Shown: one piece after another, positions 9,620 to 17,533 of the stretch | Numbering within the stretch: position 1 is the stretch's first letter | How the letters are laid out: each line of letters starts with the position of its first letter | Source: Thermomucor indicae-seudaticae | Taxonomy: Eukaryota > Mucoromycota > Mucoromycetes > Mucorales > Lichtheimiaceae | Direction: 5' to 3' | Length of the DNA stretch: 17,533 nucleotides | Assembly: GCA_000787465.1 (NCBI GenBank) | Contig: JSYX01000683.1 | Coordinates: forward strand, 1-17,533 | Program-made: the position numbers and the translations under genes | The notes under the pieces: generated by a model | The model's input: the letters and a program-made list of their open reading frames with translations, nothing else | Told to the model about the DNA's origin: nothing | The model's database searches: none

Positions 9620-12600
9620 TTATTTGACATAGAAGCCTTGACTTTCCAGCACGGCTGTCTCCAGCATGCGCTTCAGCTTTTCTTTTGTTTTGTACCTGTA
9701 GAGGACGAGTTGATTGAAGCAAGTGTGAGCTGAGGGTAGCTTTTCGCAATCGTCTCCACCGCAGGCTATCTGAAGTTGCATCTGCGTCGCCCCAGTGGCC
9801 GGTATACGGTCGCTTCCAGTTACAAACATGAGCAGTTTTCGCTGCATTGCCGGTTCAAATAACTTCATGATATCCCAAAAGTTCCTACAAGACGGGATCA
9901 GTTAAATCGATTTTGAGAGCCTGATGCGGCGGCTCTGCTTACAATATGGTATCTTCGTCCTCCTCAAAGCCTTGATATTGTGTCTGTCCTCGTAGATCAT
10001 CAATCTCCAGAGGCTCATCACTACCACGAACAAGTAACTCGATTTCCTGCGGCCGAAACAGCTAAGAAAAAGGGATAGTTTCAGTGCCAGATCACAAAGT
10101 CCAAACAAGAAATCCACAAGCTTACAGAAAGTGCGTTTCCGCCACACACATGGTAAAAGCCCTGCCGAAATGCGCCAAACTGTTTCTCTATGCTCTTGTT
10201 CAGGACATAATCGACATACAGATCCACAAAAGCCTGCCGATTCTCGTTGGTGACCATGATGTTTGCACCACCCGGTACGAGCTCGACCCACTTGCGCTGC
10301 CCAAACGCATCGAGCTCAGCCACGAAGGGGCGACAAAACACGCTCTCTACATCGCCCTCAAACGACAGCAACTGCTCCAGACCGCGTGCCAAAGCAGGTC
10401 GGAACACCGCCAGATCGGCCAAGCCAACCGGATAATTGAGCAGCTTCTTGTAACACGTGGTTGGAAGATGGATGTCCAAGATAGTCGAGTTATAGATCGC
10501 CAGTCCAAGCACGACGCCAACGAGGAAATATTGATCCTCGTTTTCAAAACTCGCCGGGTTGAACCAACACAGATTCGAGTCTTCGTCGTAGGTAAACATG
10601 CCGTACTGCGGGTCGAACAAGGACCGTACCAGCAGCAGGAACCATTCTTTCCGCAAACCACCGGCATCGACTCCTTCTTCACCCACAAATTCTATCCGTA
10701 GTGATTTCTTGAGATCCAGTTCATTTTGTGCCAACTAAATACGTCCACGTTCAATCAATCCCTCGTTCTTGGCGCAGTATCGATATTACTTGCCTGCTGC
10801 AGCGAATCTTCAATGAGATTTTCCCGTCGGACTCGCAAGACAAGGTAAGGCATTGACGCTTTCTGATGGAATATCATATTGAAAAACGCCTCCCGCCATT
10901 TCGTTTCCATTTGCCGTTTTGCGTCCGACTCCAGAATCTGCATTTTTGCGCCCATGCTGATCAGAAATGGATACTGACAAAAGGCAAACTTTCTAATAGA
11001 ACCCGTCAATCAATCGAAGATCACAGTTCGTTCGACCTACTTACCCGGATCGTGATTGCCAGGACTGAAAATCAGCCATTAGATTGATATAATCCACCAT
11101 TGTATTGTAAAAGTCAGAGATCGGTAGCTTGTTGGATGTATGGTTGGATGCAACTAGATAGAAAGCATTGTTAAATACCATCTATCTGCGAGGAATTTTT
11201 TTTACTACGTTACATAAAAGGGCCATGACACGAGCTGCGCTAGATACTCGCCAGTCGGATTCGTATGCTGTTGGCAAACCTAACTTGCTTCGCCGTGCAC
11301 GAGTGATCCGGTAAGTGAGGAACGCGTGTACTAGATGGACTTTGTTGCTAAAACTCGATGTTGTGTACCTAATAATCATCTTTCAGTGTGCGAGAGAAAG
11401 CTTTAACCTTGCGTTTATTCTTACTTTGAGAACCAGCTGGCGAGGCCTTGATGGCATTCATTGTTGAGACAGCTGATCATGCCAAAGACGCGCTTCAATA
11501 GGTTATGGTGATATTTGGCTTCTGCGGGAAAATTATGTTGCGCCAATAAGGGATTCTGGAGACAGAAAACACTCGTTATTAACATTCCACGTGCCGATAT
11601 CTTTACTAGTATTTACTTCAAGAATAATCAGGAGGAACCGGATATCACTCATGCGTCGTAGAGGTACGGCTGGTCGTTTCAGTAACCGGTCTGTTGCTGT
11701 CATCATTGCACGGATCACATTGACAGGCTTCAGTAAGGGAAAAGTTTTAGTGTAATCCTAATCCACCGCTGATTGAACGACACTAGTCTTACCAGACTTA
11801 GAAGGATTCGATAAGCTTGAGCGATATCCTCTAGATCCAGGCCAGAATCCTCCAATGACGTCTCTTTACCCTATGTCCGTATGGTCAATCAATGCCTAAG
11901 CAATATTTACCATGCGGGCTAGCAAAGACCTTACATTCAGAAAGCTGTGATTCAGGCATACCCAACTGCTAAACACCGTTTCAATGAGCTTTTCAACCGG
12001 CTCATAAAACTTTTCACGTTCCTTCTCGTCCAAATCCCTTTCTTCTTGATCTTCAGCAGCAGACAGTTTCCCTTTTCTTCTGGCTGCTTTCTCCTGTACG
12101 GCGCATTTTGCAGCACAGCGCTTCAGGTATTTCAACGTCAGTGGTTGGTTGCCAATCTGATGACGGATATGGGGTTTTAGATCATTGATGGTGTCACAGA
12201 CAGGACAGCGGAACCGTGAAACTGTCTCTGGGTATCTCAATTCACTGACCATGGATCTCTTGTAAGCACGCTTTTTTCTATTTTATAGAGAGATAGAGCC
12301 ATTTTTACCTGTTGCAGCACATGCATCTGCCACTCGCCTATAACAATAGAAAAAGGGCCCGGAAATTAGAATTCTTGTTCGAAACAAAACTATGGGTATG
12401 CGTCCAACCATATACGGTGTCGTTTCCGTATTGGACTTTGGGTCCTGCGAAGCCGTAGCGGCGGTCTCGGTGTGCACGGCGGGACTATGGTTCGATTCAG
12501 AAGGCCTTTCTTGAATAAAATAAGACCTTGTTTCCGCCGTTGCTGCCCCTGCTGCTGAATGGCGATGAACTAAGGCATCCCTGTTCGTGGATTCATAAGA

Positions 12601-12627
12601 CGATGTGTATGCACTTGATTCCGCCAT
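9620..12627 (-). CDS. HUL4: HUL4-like HECT-type E3 ubiquitin ligase, 12 exons
   Basis: E3 ligase that takes ubiquitin from an E2 onto its HECT cysteine and passes it to substrates. Exons: 12627-12391, 12337-12309, 12244-11935, 11870-11793, 11727-11617, 11555-11425, 11368-11214, 11153-11045, 10992-10794, 10734-10126, 10061-9943, 9884-9620. Phases close to 783 aa. Residues 1-79 are a Ser/Ala/Thr-rich tail. A zinc-ribbon-like pair follows (CMCC at 84-87, CPVC at 102-105). The middle carries hallmarks of the UBE3A/Hul4 branch (NNECHQGLASWFSKY, DWRVSSAARVMALLFASN, FYNTMVDYINLM). HECT spans about 416-783, with VEFVGEEGVDAGG-like IEFVGEEGVDAGG, TYDED, FNPASFE, KQFGAFRQGF and LFRPQEIELL. The catalytic Cys is C751 in LPSAHTCFN (codon 9721-9719). 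All key residues are present. The end of exon 1 and start of exon 2 are uncertain: donor 12415 with acceptor 12327 is an alternative giving 771 aa. The rest is well constrained. Confidence 0.93.
10735..10793 (-). other. GC-AG intron of HUL4 (59 nt)
   Basis: The minus-strand donor is CAGCAG|GCAAGTAAT and the acceptor ATTTAG|TTGGCAC. Joining in phase 0 gives ENLIEDSLQQ-LAQNELDLKK, matching the N-lobe of HECT ligases. The alternative GT at 10789 leaves phase 1 and breaks the frame into the next exon, so the GC donor is required unless the assembly has an error. Confidence 0.85.
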
Positions 12628-12638
12628 GTCCAAAACAT
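12570..12638 (-). other. Upstream ORF overlapping the HUL4 start
   Basis: An ATG at 12638-12636, 11 nt upstream of the chosen HUL4 start and out of frame with it, opens a 22-codon ORF ending at TAG 12572-12570. If it lies in the mRNA, scanning ribosomes would meet it first, which could lower HUL4 translation. Whether the transcript begins upstream of it is unknown. Confidence 0.4.
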
Positions 12639-12678
12639 GACTTCAAAAGTCGAAGAGCCCCGGAGAGACCTGCCAACT

Positions 12679-13620
12679 TTAGCATCTCCATGGTACAAAC
12701 TTTAATGTCCGCATCACCTGACACTTTGGACTTCTGGCCTTAGCTTCCCAAGGACGGTTCTTTACAGCTAAGACAAATATGACGATGTGAATCACACACT
12801 CTTCAGCATGAGTCAGCGCCTTAATAATTAGCACCTTGCACTGTTCGAACTTAAGTCCATTCCACGAGATGAATTGGGACCTGCAGACGAAATCAATGAG
12901 TCTAAAATATTTATTCAACCATGGATGGTCTGGAGGTGAACGTCAGTATCCCTTCAGCTGGAAACAGCTCAACCCGGCTATTTTATGGACTTTTACCTTC
13001 ATGTTCACGTAATGGAACATCCGTCGGTCAAAGAAGGCACTCTTCGCCATTCACACTTGTAATGCGAAGACACACGATCCAAGACTACCAGCGCAGCTGA
13101 CATCAACCACAGAATAATATTGCCGCTCGCTTATGGAGGTGATAATGGCAAAGTCAATGCTACTTTTGGAATATTTACAGGGAAGGAAGAAACCTTCCGC
13201 AAGACAAACGCTCAACATATCTCTAAGATCAGCGAGCATGCATGACGTCTTTGAAGAAACGAATCCCTGTTACTTCCCAACTGTTACGCTATAAATTGAA
13301 ACAAGATTTAATTGTCTACGTCCATAATCGCGCAGATACAACAGGCAAAAGACATACGCGTATGTTCATTAAAATGCTCCATGAAGCGACGCTTTGCCTC
13401 TTTTGTGTACTGTTCGAGTCCTTTGCCGTTCCTGCAAGCTTTCCAGTCAATCCTTCCAAGTTCCTGCTTAATGTATTGCTGAACATACTTGGTTGTGGTC
13501 TCGTCCTTTCTTCTGCTTTTTGGGGCGGGCAGTCACCATTCGCTTGGCAGGCAATTTCTTGCTGTTTTTATTCCAAAATGCCTCAAGAACTAAAACTGAA
13601 TCGTTAAAAGTTGTTTTTAA
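12679..13620 (-). pseudogene. Broken coding region upstream of HUL4, family unknown
   Basis: Minus-strand pieces follow in order but change frame. About 13620-13501 reads NDSVLVLEAFWNKNSKKLP then basic residues. About 13530-13308 carries TKYVQQYIKQELGRIDW and FNEHTRMSFACCICAIMDVD, a strongly protein-like stretch with a CCxC motif. 13239-13051 reads MLADLRDMLSVCLAEGFF. 12918-12679 reads FVCRSQFISWNGLKF. The first two lie in adjacent frames, with the switch around 13505-13525. The cysteine motif after a basic helix-rich stretch recalls the N-terminal region of some transposon-encoded proteins, but I cannot name the family. I infer a decayed gene or mobile-element ORF. Confidence 0.35.
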
Positions 13621-13928
13621 GCGTGTTTATCACCAACTCTCATATCTTCTCTTGGTTCTTCAAGCTCAACTTCAGAGTACCGCCAAAATTCAACCTACCT
13701 GGTATACACTTCAGAAATAAAAACGTTCCAACACAAAGCAGCATGGCACATAGGGTGATATCTCGAACAAAAGGGATGTGTAGCTTCGTGTTGGTCTTTC
13801 GAATACGCTGCGTCATCCAAAAATTCAATGCCGGATTGTCCGGACTGCGGGAAATCGTCTGAGACAGAAACGCTTAGCGCGCTCCTATCTTCTCCACCCC
13901 TAAGACTTCACAAAATTGGTGCTGATGC

Positions 13929-14067
13929 CCTGAGCTCTGGTCGTCTTGACCTGAAAGCCAGGACATCAGGACGCCTGGACCGTCCTGATTATCTTCAGAA
14001 CGGAGAAGCCGTCTTATCCCCAGGACGAGGACAGGACTAGGACAGAATCAGGAGGGGCTCAGGACCA
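13929..14067. repeat. Left cluster of TCAGGAC / GTCCTGA motifs, with 6-nt tandem repeat
   Basis: It contains CAGGACATCAGGACG (13959-13973) and a perfect 9-bp inverted repeat ATCAGGACG (13965-13973) / CGTCCTGAT (13981-13989) with a 7-nt loop. It also has four tandem near-copies of AGGACN (14022-14045), then TCAGGAG (14049) and CTCAGGACC (14059-14067). Similar motifs recur near 14.7 kb. Confidence 0.75.
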
Positions 14068-14340
14068 GTGTGAGAGCCTTATCCAAACTGACATACTTCG
14101 TTCTACATCCCGGTTTCTTGCACCAAATATGTAATAGACCATCCGCACGTTTCTCTCGCTGCGGTCTTCACATACTTCTCCTCATCCTCCTGGCGATCTC
14201 AGCGCCCTCAGCCGTAATTCGATGCCAAACTTCGTAATCAATGAAAGTAGTCTAGTTCATTGACGGCGCAAAGTCGGCAGTGGCTTCCCTGGCTAACCTT
14301 ATTCCACCCGCTGGCCCGACAATGAATACTACTTTTTCTA

Positions 14341-14580
14341 TCACCTTTCGATCATTGAATGAATCTGCGTTTTCATTGTGTTCATATCTTGATCTTGCCT
14401 TACCGCTATCAAGGCCTGATACGGATTGAATAGATATTGTCTTATTTGCAACCGATCGATGTTGTTGATGAGGCTCTCAATATAAGTGTCGAGGTCGTAA
14501 GAGGGAGGATTCGACTGTCGCTTGTGTATCGAACTTGGGTGCGATAGGTAAAGTTCGGAAGCAGTCGTGGTTTGTTTCAA
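14341..14580 (-). CDS. Small hypothetical ORF between the two motif clusters
   Basis: A 79-aa ORF from ATG to stop with balanced composition (YDLDTYIESLINNIDRLQIR in the centre). I recognise no family. Its position between the TCAGGAC clusters makes it a candidate passenger or fragment of a small repeat element, but it could be chance. Confidence 0.2.
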   Translation of the reverse strand: MKQTTTASELYLSHPSSIHKRQSNPPSYDLDTYIESLINNIDRLQIRQYLFNPYQALIAVRQDQDMNTMKTQIHSMIER

Positions 14581-14664
14581 TTAGGCCTAATGGCCAATTT
14601 GACGTATCGTGTGGTTTGCATGACGTAGCTTTTCGTAGTCCAATGGGAATGACGTTTCAGGCCG

Positions 14665-14733
14665 TCAGGATGTCGTTCTGTCCTGATGATTTCAAGCCCC
14701 GTTAAGGACCGTTCAACCTCGTCCTGTCCTGAT
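14665..14733. repeat. Right cluster of TCAGGA / GTCCTGA motifs
   Basis: It contains TCAGGA (14665-14670), TGTCCTGAT (14679-14687) and GTCCTGTCCTGAT (14721-14733). CCTCGTCCTG (14717-14726) is the exact reverse complement of CAGGACGAGG in the left cluster (14021-14030). The two clusters therefore form weak inverted ends about 700 bp apart. Confidence 0.7.
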
Positions 14734-16175
14734 GGGACCCTTATTCACCTCTGGAGGCCTCTGTATAGCTTACCCTGAATGTACGAGGCAGCAATTCTTC
14801 AAAGTAAACGATGTCCAGTAGGACTCTGGATCGATCACGATGTGCAGCCACAACTAGCTCTAGTAGAATAGGCGCCTACAACGCCAGCGTTTCTTCTATC
14901 ATTGGTTTATGCCGGAAAGGCAGTATAAAGTAATGCTCACGGTCGGGACTGGGTAGTCACTATTTCTGAAAATTATGTAAGTCCACTCTTGGTGCCAGTA
15001 AAAAGGATTGCCGATGAAGGGTAGCTGCTGAAGGCTCATAGTTAAGACTTCCGTACACGTAATACAGTTGAAGACCACTTTGAGGCTTACAATTGGAGGT
15101 AAAAGAAAGGAAAATAATGCATGAAGACGACCTGAATTTATTTAGTGCTAGTAAAGTGCAAGTTTCTAGAAAAGGGGCGGCTGCGACCGATTTTCTTCTT
15201 ACGTGTTGAAAGAGATCGAACATGCTTCCTTTTTATTCAGCAAAACCAATAGTTATTTCTCGAACGTTTTATTCAACGGCGAGGCTGTAAGTAAAGTACG
15301 TACAACAGGAGGTGATTTTATTTGAGGTTCCAGAGCGATCTCTATAACCCTGTTAGTATTGTCTGCAATATTACGTTCCTTTAAGCAGTGTTATATGGCA
15401 CAATTTCCGTGGTTTCATTCAAGGAGACTATCACGGCAAATATTTTTTAATTTGAGAGCTTTTCAAGCTATATACACACACCAGCAATGGATAAAGATTA
15501 AGATAAAAGTACGTAGTAAGTGTTATTTTTCTCGTGCAAGTGAGAAGAAAATTCATTCGTGACCATAATCCATGAAAGTCTATTGACTTATACCTGGAGG
15601 TTACTCCATAGCAATTGTTTCTTTTCCTGACAGACAAGTCAAGAGTTGGAACTTATGATCCCTGATATGAATTCTTACAGGCGAGTATTCGCAAAGAGAT
15701 CACCTTCAACATCTTCTTCAAAGTTCCGAGCGCTTAAATGCTGTATTCGTTCCTTCCTGGAAGCCACAACCTTGTTCGGCTTTCACGCTCGGGGAGCTAC
15801 GGTGCCATTATCTATTGAACATACAAAAAAGCGTCGTAACCAAGCAATATCTGTTCAACAAACGATATATTCATCGCATCCTGCATGACGTCATGGAAGA
15901 CACTTAAAGTAAGTTCGCATAGATGCGTTATATTTAAAACTATCATCTGCACGCTGGGGGCAGGCGTTGCCTGACTCCACCGTTTTTATGGCGCCTTTCA
16001 GGACAACCTTGCTACATAATGTGGAGCAAGTATAATTCTTTGTCTTGCTGCATGGTTGCCTTCGATCTGCACCAGAGCTGGATAAAGGAGGATTGTACTA
16101 GGTGAAAGAGATCACCGTAGTGGCAATGGAATTGGTTTTCTTAACTAACAGCTTCATCCTCTTCCCCTACATTAA
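14734..16175. other. Gene-poor stretch
   Basis: Only short ORFs on either strand (80 codons or fewer), with no recognisable domain. It includes the palindrome TGACGTCA at 15886-15893, part of the repeated TGCATGACGT motif. No RNA gene seen. Confidence 0.5.
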
Positions 16176-16295
16176 TGCCATACAACCAAGAAACACAAAC
16201 TCCTTTTGAAAACAGCGTGGGACAAGGTGGATCACCGAGGTCTGATTTTCCAAACGAAGGTGTCTATCAACTATCGGAAAAAAGGAATCCATTAA
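16176..16295 (+). pseudogene. Possible scrap of a non-LTR reverse transcriptase
   Basis: A 39-codon open stretch between stops contains LLLKTAWDKVDHRGLIFQTK, which resembles the first catalytic block of LINE-type reverse transcriptases (consensus like DxKKAFDxVDHxxLI). The first aspartate expected of that block is absent, and no other RT motif is seen nearby in any frame. If real, it is a dead fragment; the match may be chance. Confidence 0.2.
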
Positions 16296-17400
16296 CCAAG
16301 GTTCTATATACCTGAATAATCCCTTGGAACAGTGCTTGAATAAAGTTTACTTATGAGCAATTCGAGGACGCCTTTAAACTTATGCCGGCTGTATGGTATA
16401 GTAGAGAGCTGGGATTTGCGTCGACCATTAATCAAGGGTCATTTAGATCGTTAGGGCGGGGAGTCTGTGACCTTCAGATCGTCCTTGGAACCAATGCGTT
16501 AATTCACGCATAATCGAGGAGCAATCCTTTATGTTACCATGGAATAAGTAGAATTCAAGTATTATTTGTTTTCCAGCATTGTACGGTGGAGGCAATTGAG
16601 AATAGAAAAATATAACTGGTTGCATGTCTCTTGATTTTGATTAAACCCATTGACCACAAATTACAGACGGAAATGTTCTAGACTGTGCGGCTGTCTAATG
16701 GTTCAGAAAGGCAAATTTTTCTTGTTTTTAGGAATGGAGGTGACACATGACGTTTTGGAAAATGGATTTCGGAATCAACGAGAAATTGAATGAGCACAAA
16801 AGACCTCCTTTTTCCCAGACAAAATTTGAGTCAATATGACGTATAAAGGAAAAATAAAAAGGCAAGGACGTCACGACTACTCCGTTCTTTATGCCATTCC
16901 CAAGCAAACTCAATAAAACTAATTTGTAGCTTAGCTTCCAAACGCATCCGCCAAGGGCAACAATGCGTTTTGTTTATCTCACGTCGGTGACACACCTTGC
17001 TTGGATGCCACTCTCCGAAAGTATCTTGCTACCTTGAGAAATTGCAGAGATTGAGCGATAAGACGTGCTTATTCACGAGCAACGGACGTCCGATGTCTTG
17101 AGCACAGCAGATGATCATTGCCGCTTTGACCTTCCAATAAGAAACATTCATTGACGCCCGTATTGCAAAGCATCTATGTGTTTCATGCGACGTGCAACAA
17201 GAATTGCTTTATTTTTACGTCTTCACACACCAGCCACGAATAGCTTTATTGAGAGACACAGACTGTGTATGTACGTCTGAGGGACACGATCTTGGCATAT
17301 AAGAATAAGAATAATGTTGATATGACGTAATGACAAAGGTTTCCGTTTTGCGCGGAGTTGCGATATTTTTTGTCTTAAAAATGTTTAAGGGAAAGGAAGG
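16296..17400. other. Gene-poor stretch upstream of the right-edge gene
   Basis: No convincing ORF, RNA gene or long repeat. It contains four TGACGT hexamers (16748, 16837, 17323, and 16868 on the minus strand). It probably includes the upstream regulatory region of the gene starting at 17513. Confidence 0.45.
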
Positions 17401-17512
17401 AATCACTTTTCCCGCAGCTCTTTTTCTCTCTCTTTCTGTTTCTGAAAGCCGCCTTCTCACTTTCTATCTGTGTCTATTTACCTTTTTCTTACTCACTTTG
17501 TCATCGTACATT
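17401..17512 (+). promoter_or_regulatory. CT-rich leader/core promoter of the right-edge gene
   Basis: A long pyrimidine-rich tract (ctctttttctctctctttctg and following) runs up to about 17500, just before the ATG at 17513. Such tracts are common just upstream of fungal start codons. A TATA-like catataag lies near 17297, about 215 bp before the ATG. Confidence 0.5.
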
Positions 17513-17533
17513 ATGATTAACGAAGAGGACACG
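17513..17533 (+). CDS. Start of a truncated plus-strand gene
   Basis: ATG ATT AAC GAA GAG GAC ACG encodes MINEEDT and runs off the window. The reason to call a gene is the CT-rich leader before it; seven codons are too few to identify the product. Confidence 0.4.

Noticed and set aside
10084..10701. Long plus-strand ORF (205 aa)
   Set aside because: It lies exactly antisense to the conserved HECT N-lobe exon of HUL4 and has no features of its own.
11154..11190. Earlier acceptors (after 11187 or 11183) for HUL4 exon 8
   Set aside because: They would insert residues between MALL and ASNHTSNK; the acceptor at 11154 restores MALLFASN, with a TTTAAC branch-like site in front.
13412..13421. tRNA B-box-like GTTCGAGTCC
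   Set aside because: There is no A box at the right distance and no cloverleaf; it lies antisense to a protein-like stretch. A similar GGTTCGATTC near 12489 is inside HUL4 exon 1.
14341..14580. Similarity of YDLDTYIESLINN to the N-terminal motif of COP9 signalosome subunit 1
   Set aside because: Only a few residues agree, and the following conserved block of that family is not matched.

Overview
The window looks like nuclear DNA of a filamentous fungus, most likely an early-diverging (Mucoromycota-like) lineage. The genes are cut by many very short introns (52-84 nt) with GTAAGT-type donors. The proteins are clearly eukaryotic and fungal-like: a Mdm1/SNX25-type sorting nexin, deoxyhypusine synthase and a Hul4-type HECT ubiquitin ligase. 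The Mucoromycota placement is an inference from gene style, not a proven assignment.

Three complete housekeeping genes occupy about 2.98-12.63 kb, and I could splice each by following phase and family conservation. On the minus strand, 8084-2977 encodes a PXA-RGS-PX-Nexin_C protein (1551 aa, or 1523 aa if an optional 84-nt intron is removed). On the plus strand, 8161-9337 encodes deoxyhypusine synthase (368 aa, one GC-AG intron). On the minus strand, 12627-9620 encodes a HUL4-like HECT E3 ligase (about 783 aa, 12 exons, one GC-AG intron). The first two are divergent, with only 76 bp between start codons. DHS and HUL4 are convergent, 282 bp apart. They share no pathway: membrane contact/lipid trafficking, eIF5A hypusination and ubiquitination are grouped only by position.

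The flanks are different. Between 0.4 and 2.8 kb several minus-strand stretches look protein-like but keep changing frame. I could not assign a family, and this may be a decayed gene or transposon. Between 12.65 and 17.5 kb the DNA is gene-poor. It holds a frame-broken minus-strand coding relic (12.68-13.62 kb), a cluster of TCAGGAC/GTCCTGA motifs in both orientations (13.93-14.76 kb), a repeated 10-mer TGCATGACGT, and a faint reverse-transcriptase-like scrap near 16.2 kb. At the right edge a CT-rich leader precedes an ATG at 17513, probably the first seven codons of a plus-strand gene that leaves the window.

I found no rRNA, tRNA, CRISPR or bacterial-type operon. No wholly new biological system is demonstrable. 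The most notable items are the two GC-AG introns with an identical nine-base donor, the 23-nt microexon, the exitron-like segment in the sorting nexin, and the unexplained repeat motifs on the right.
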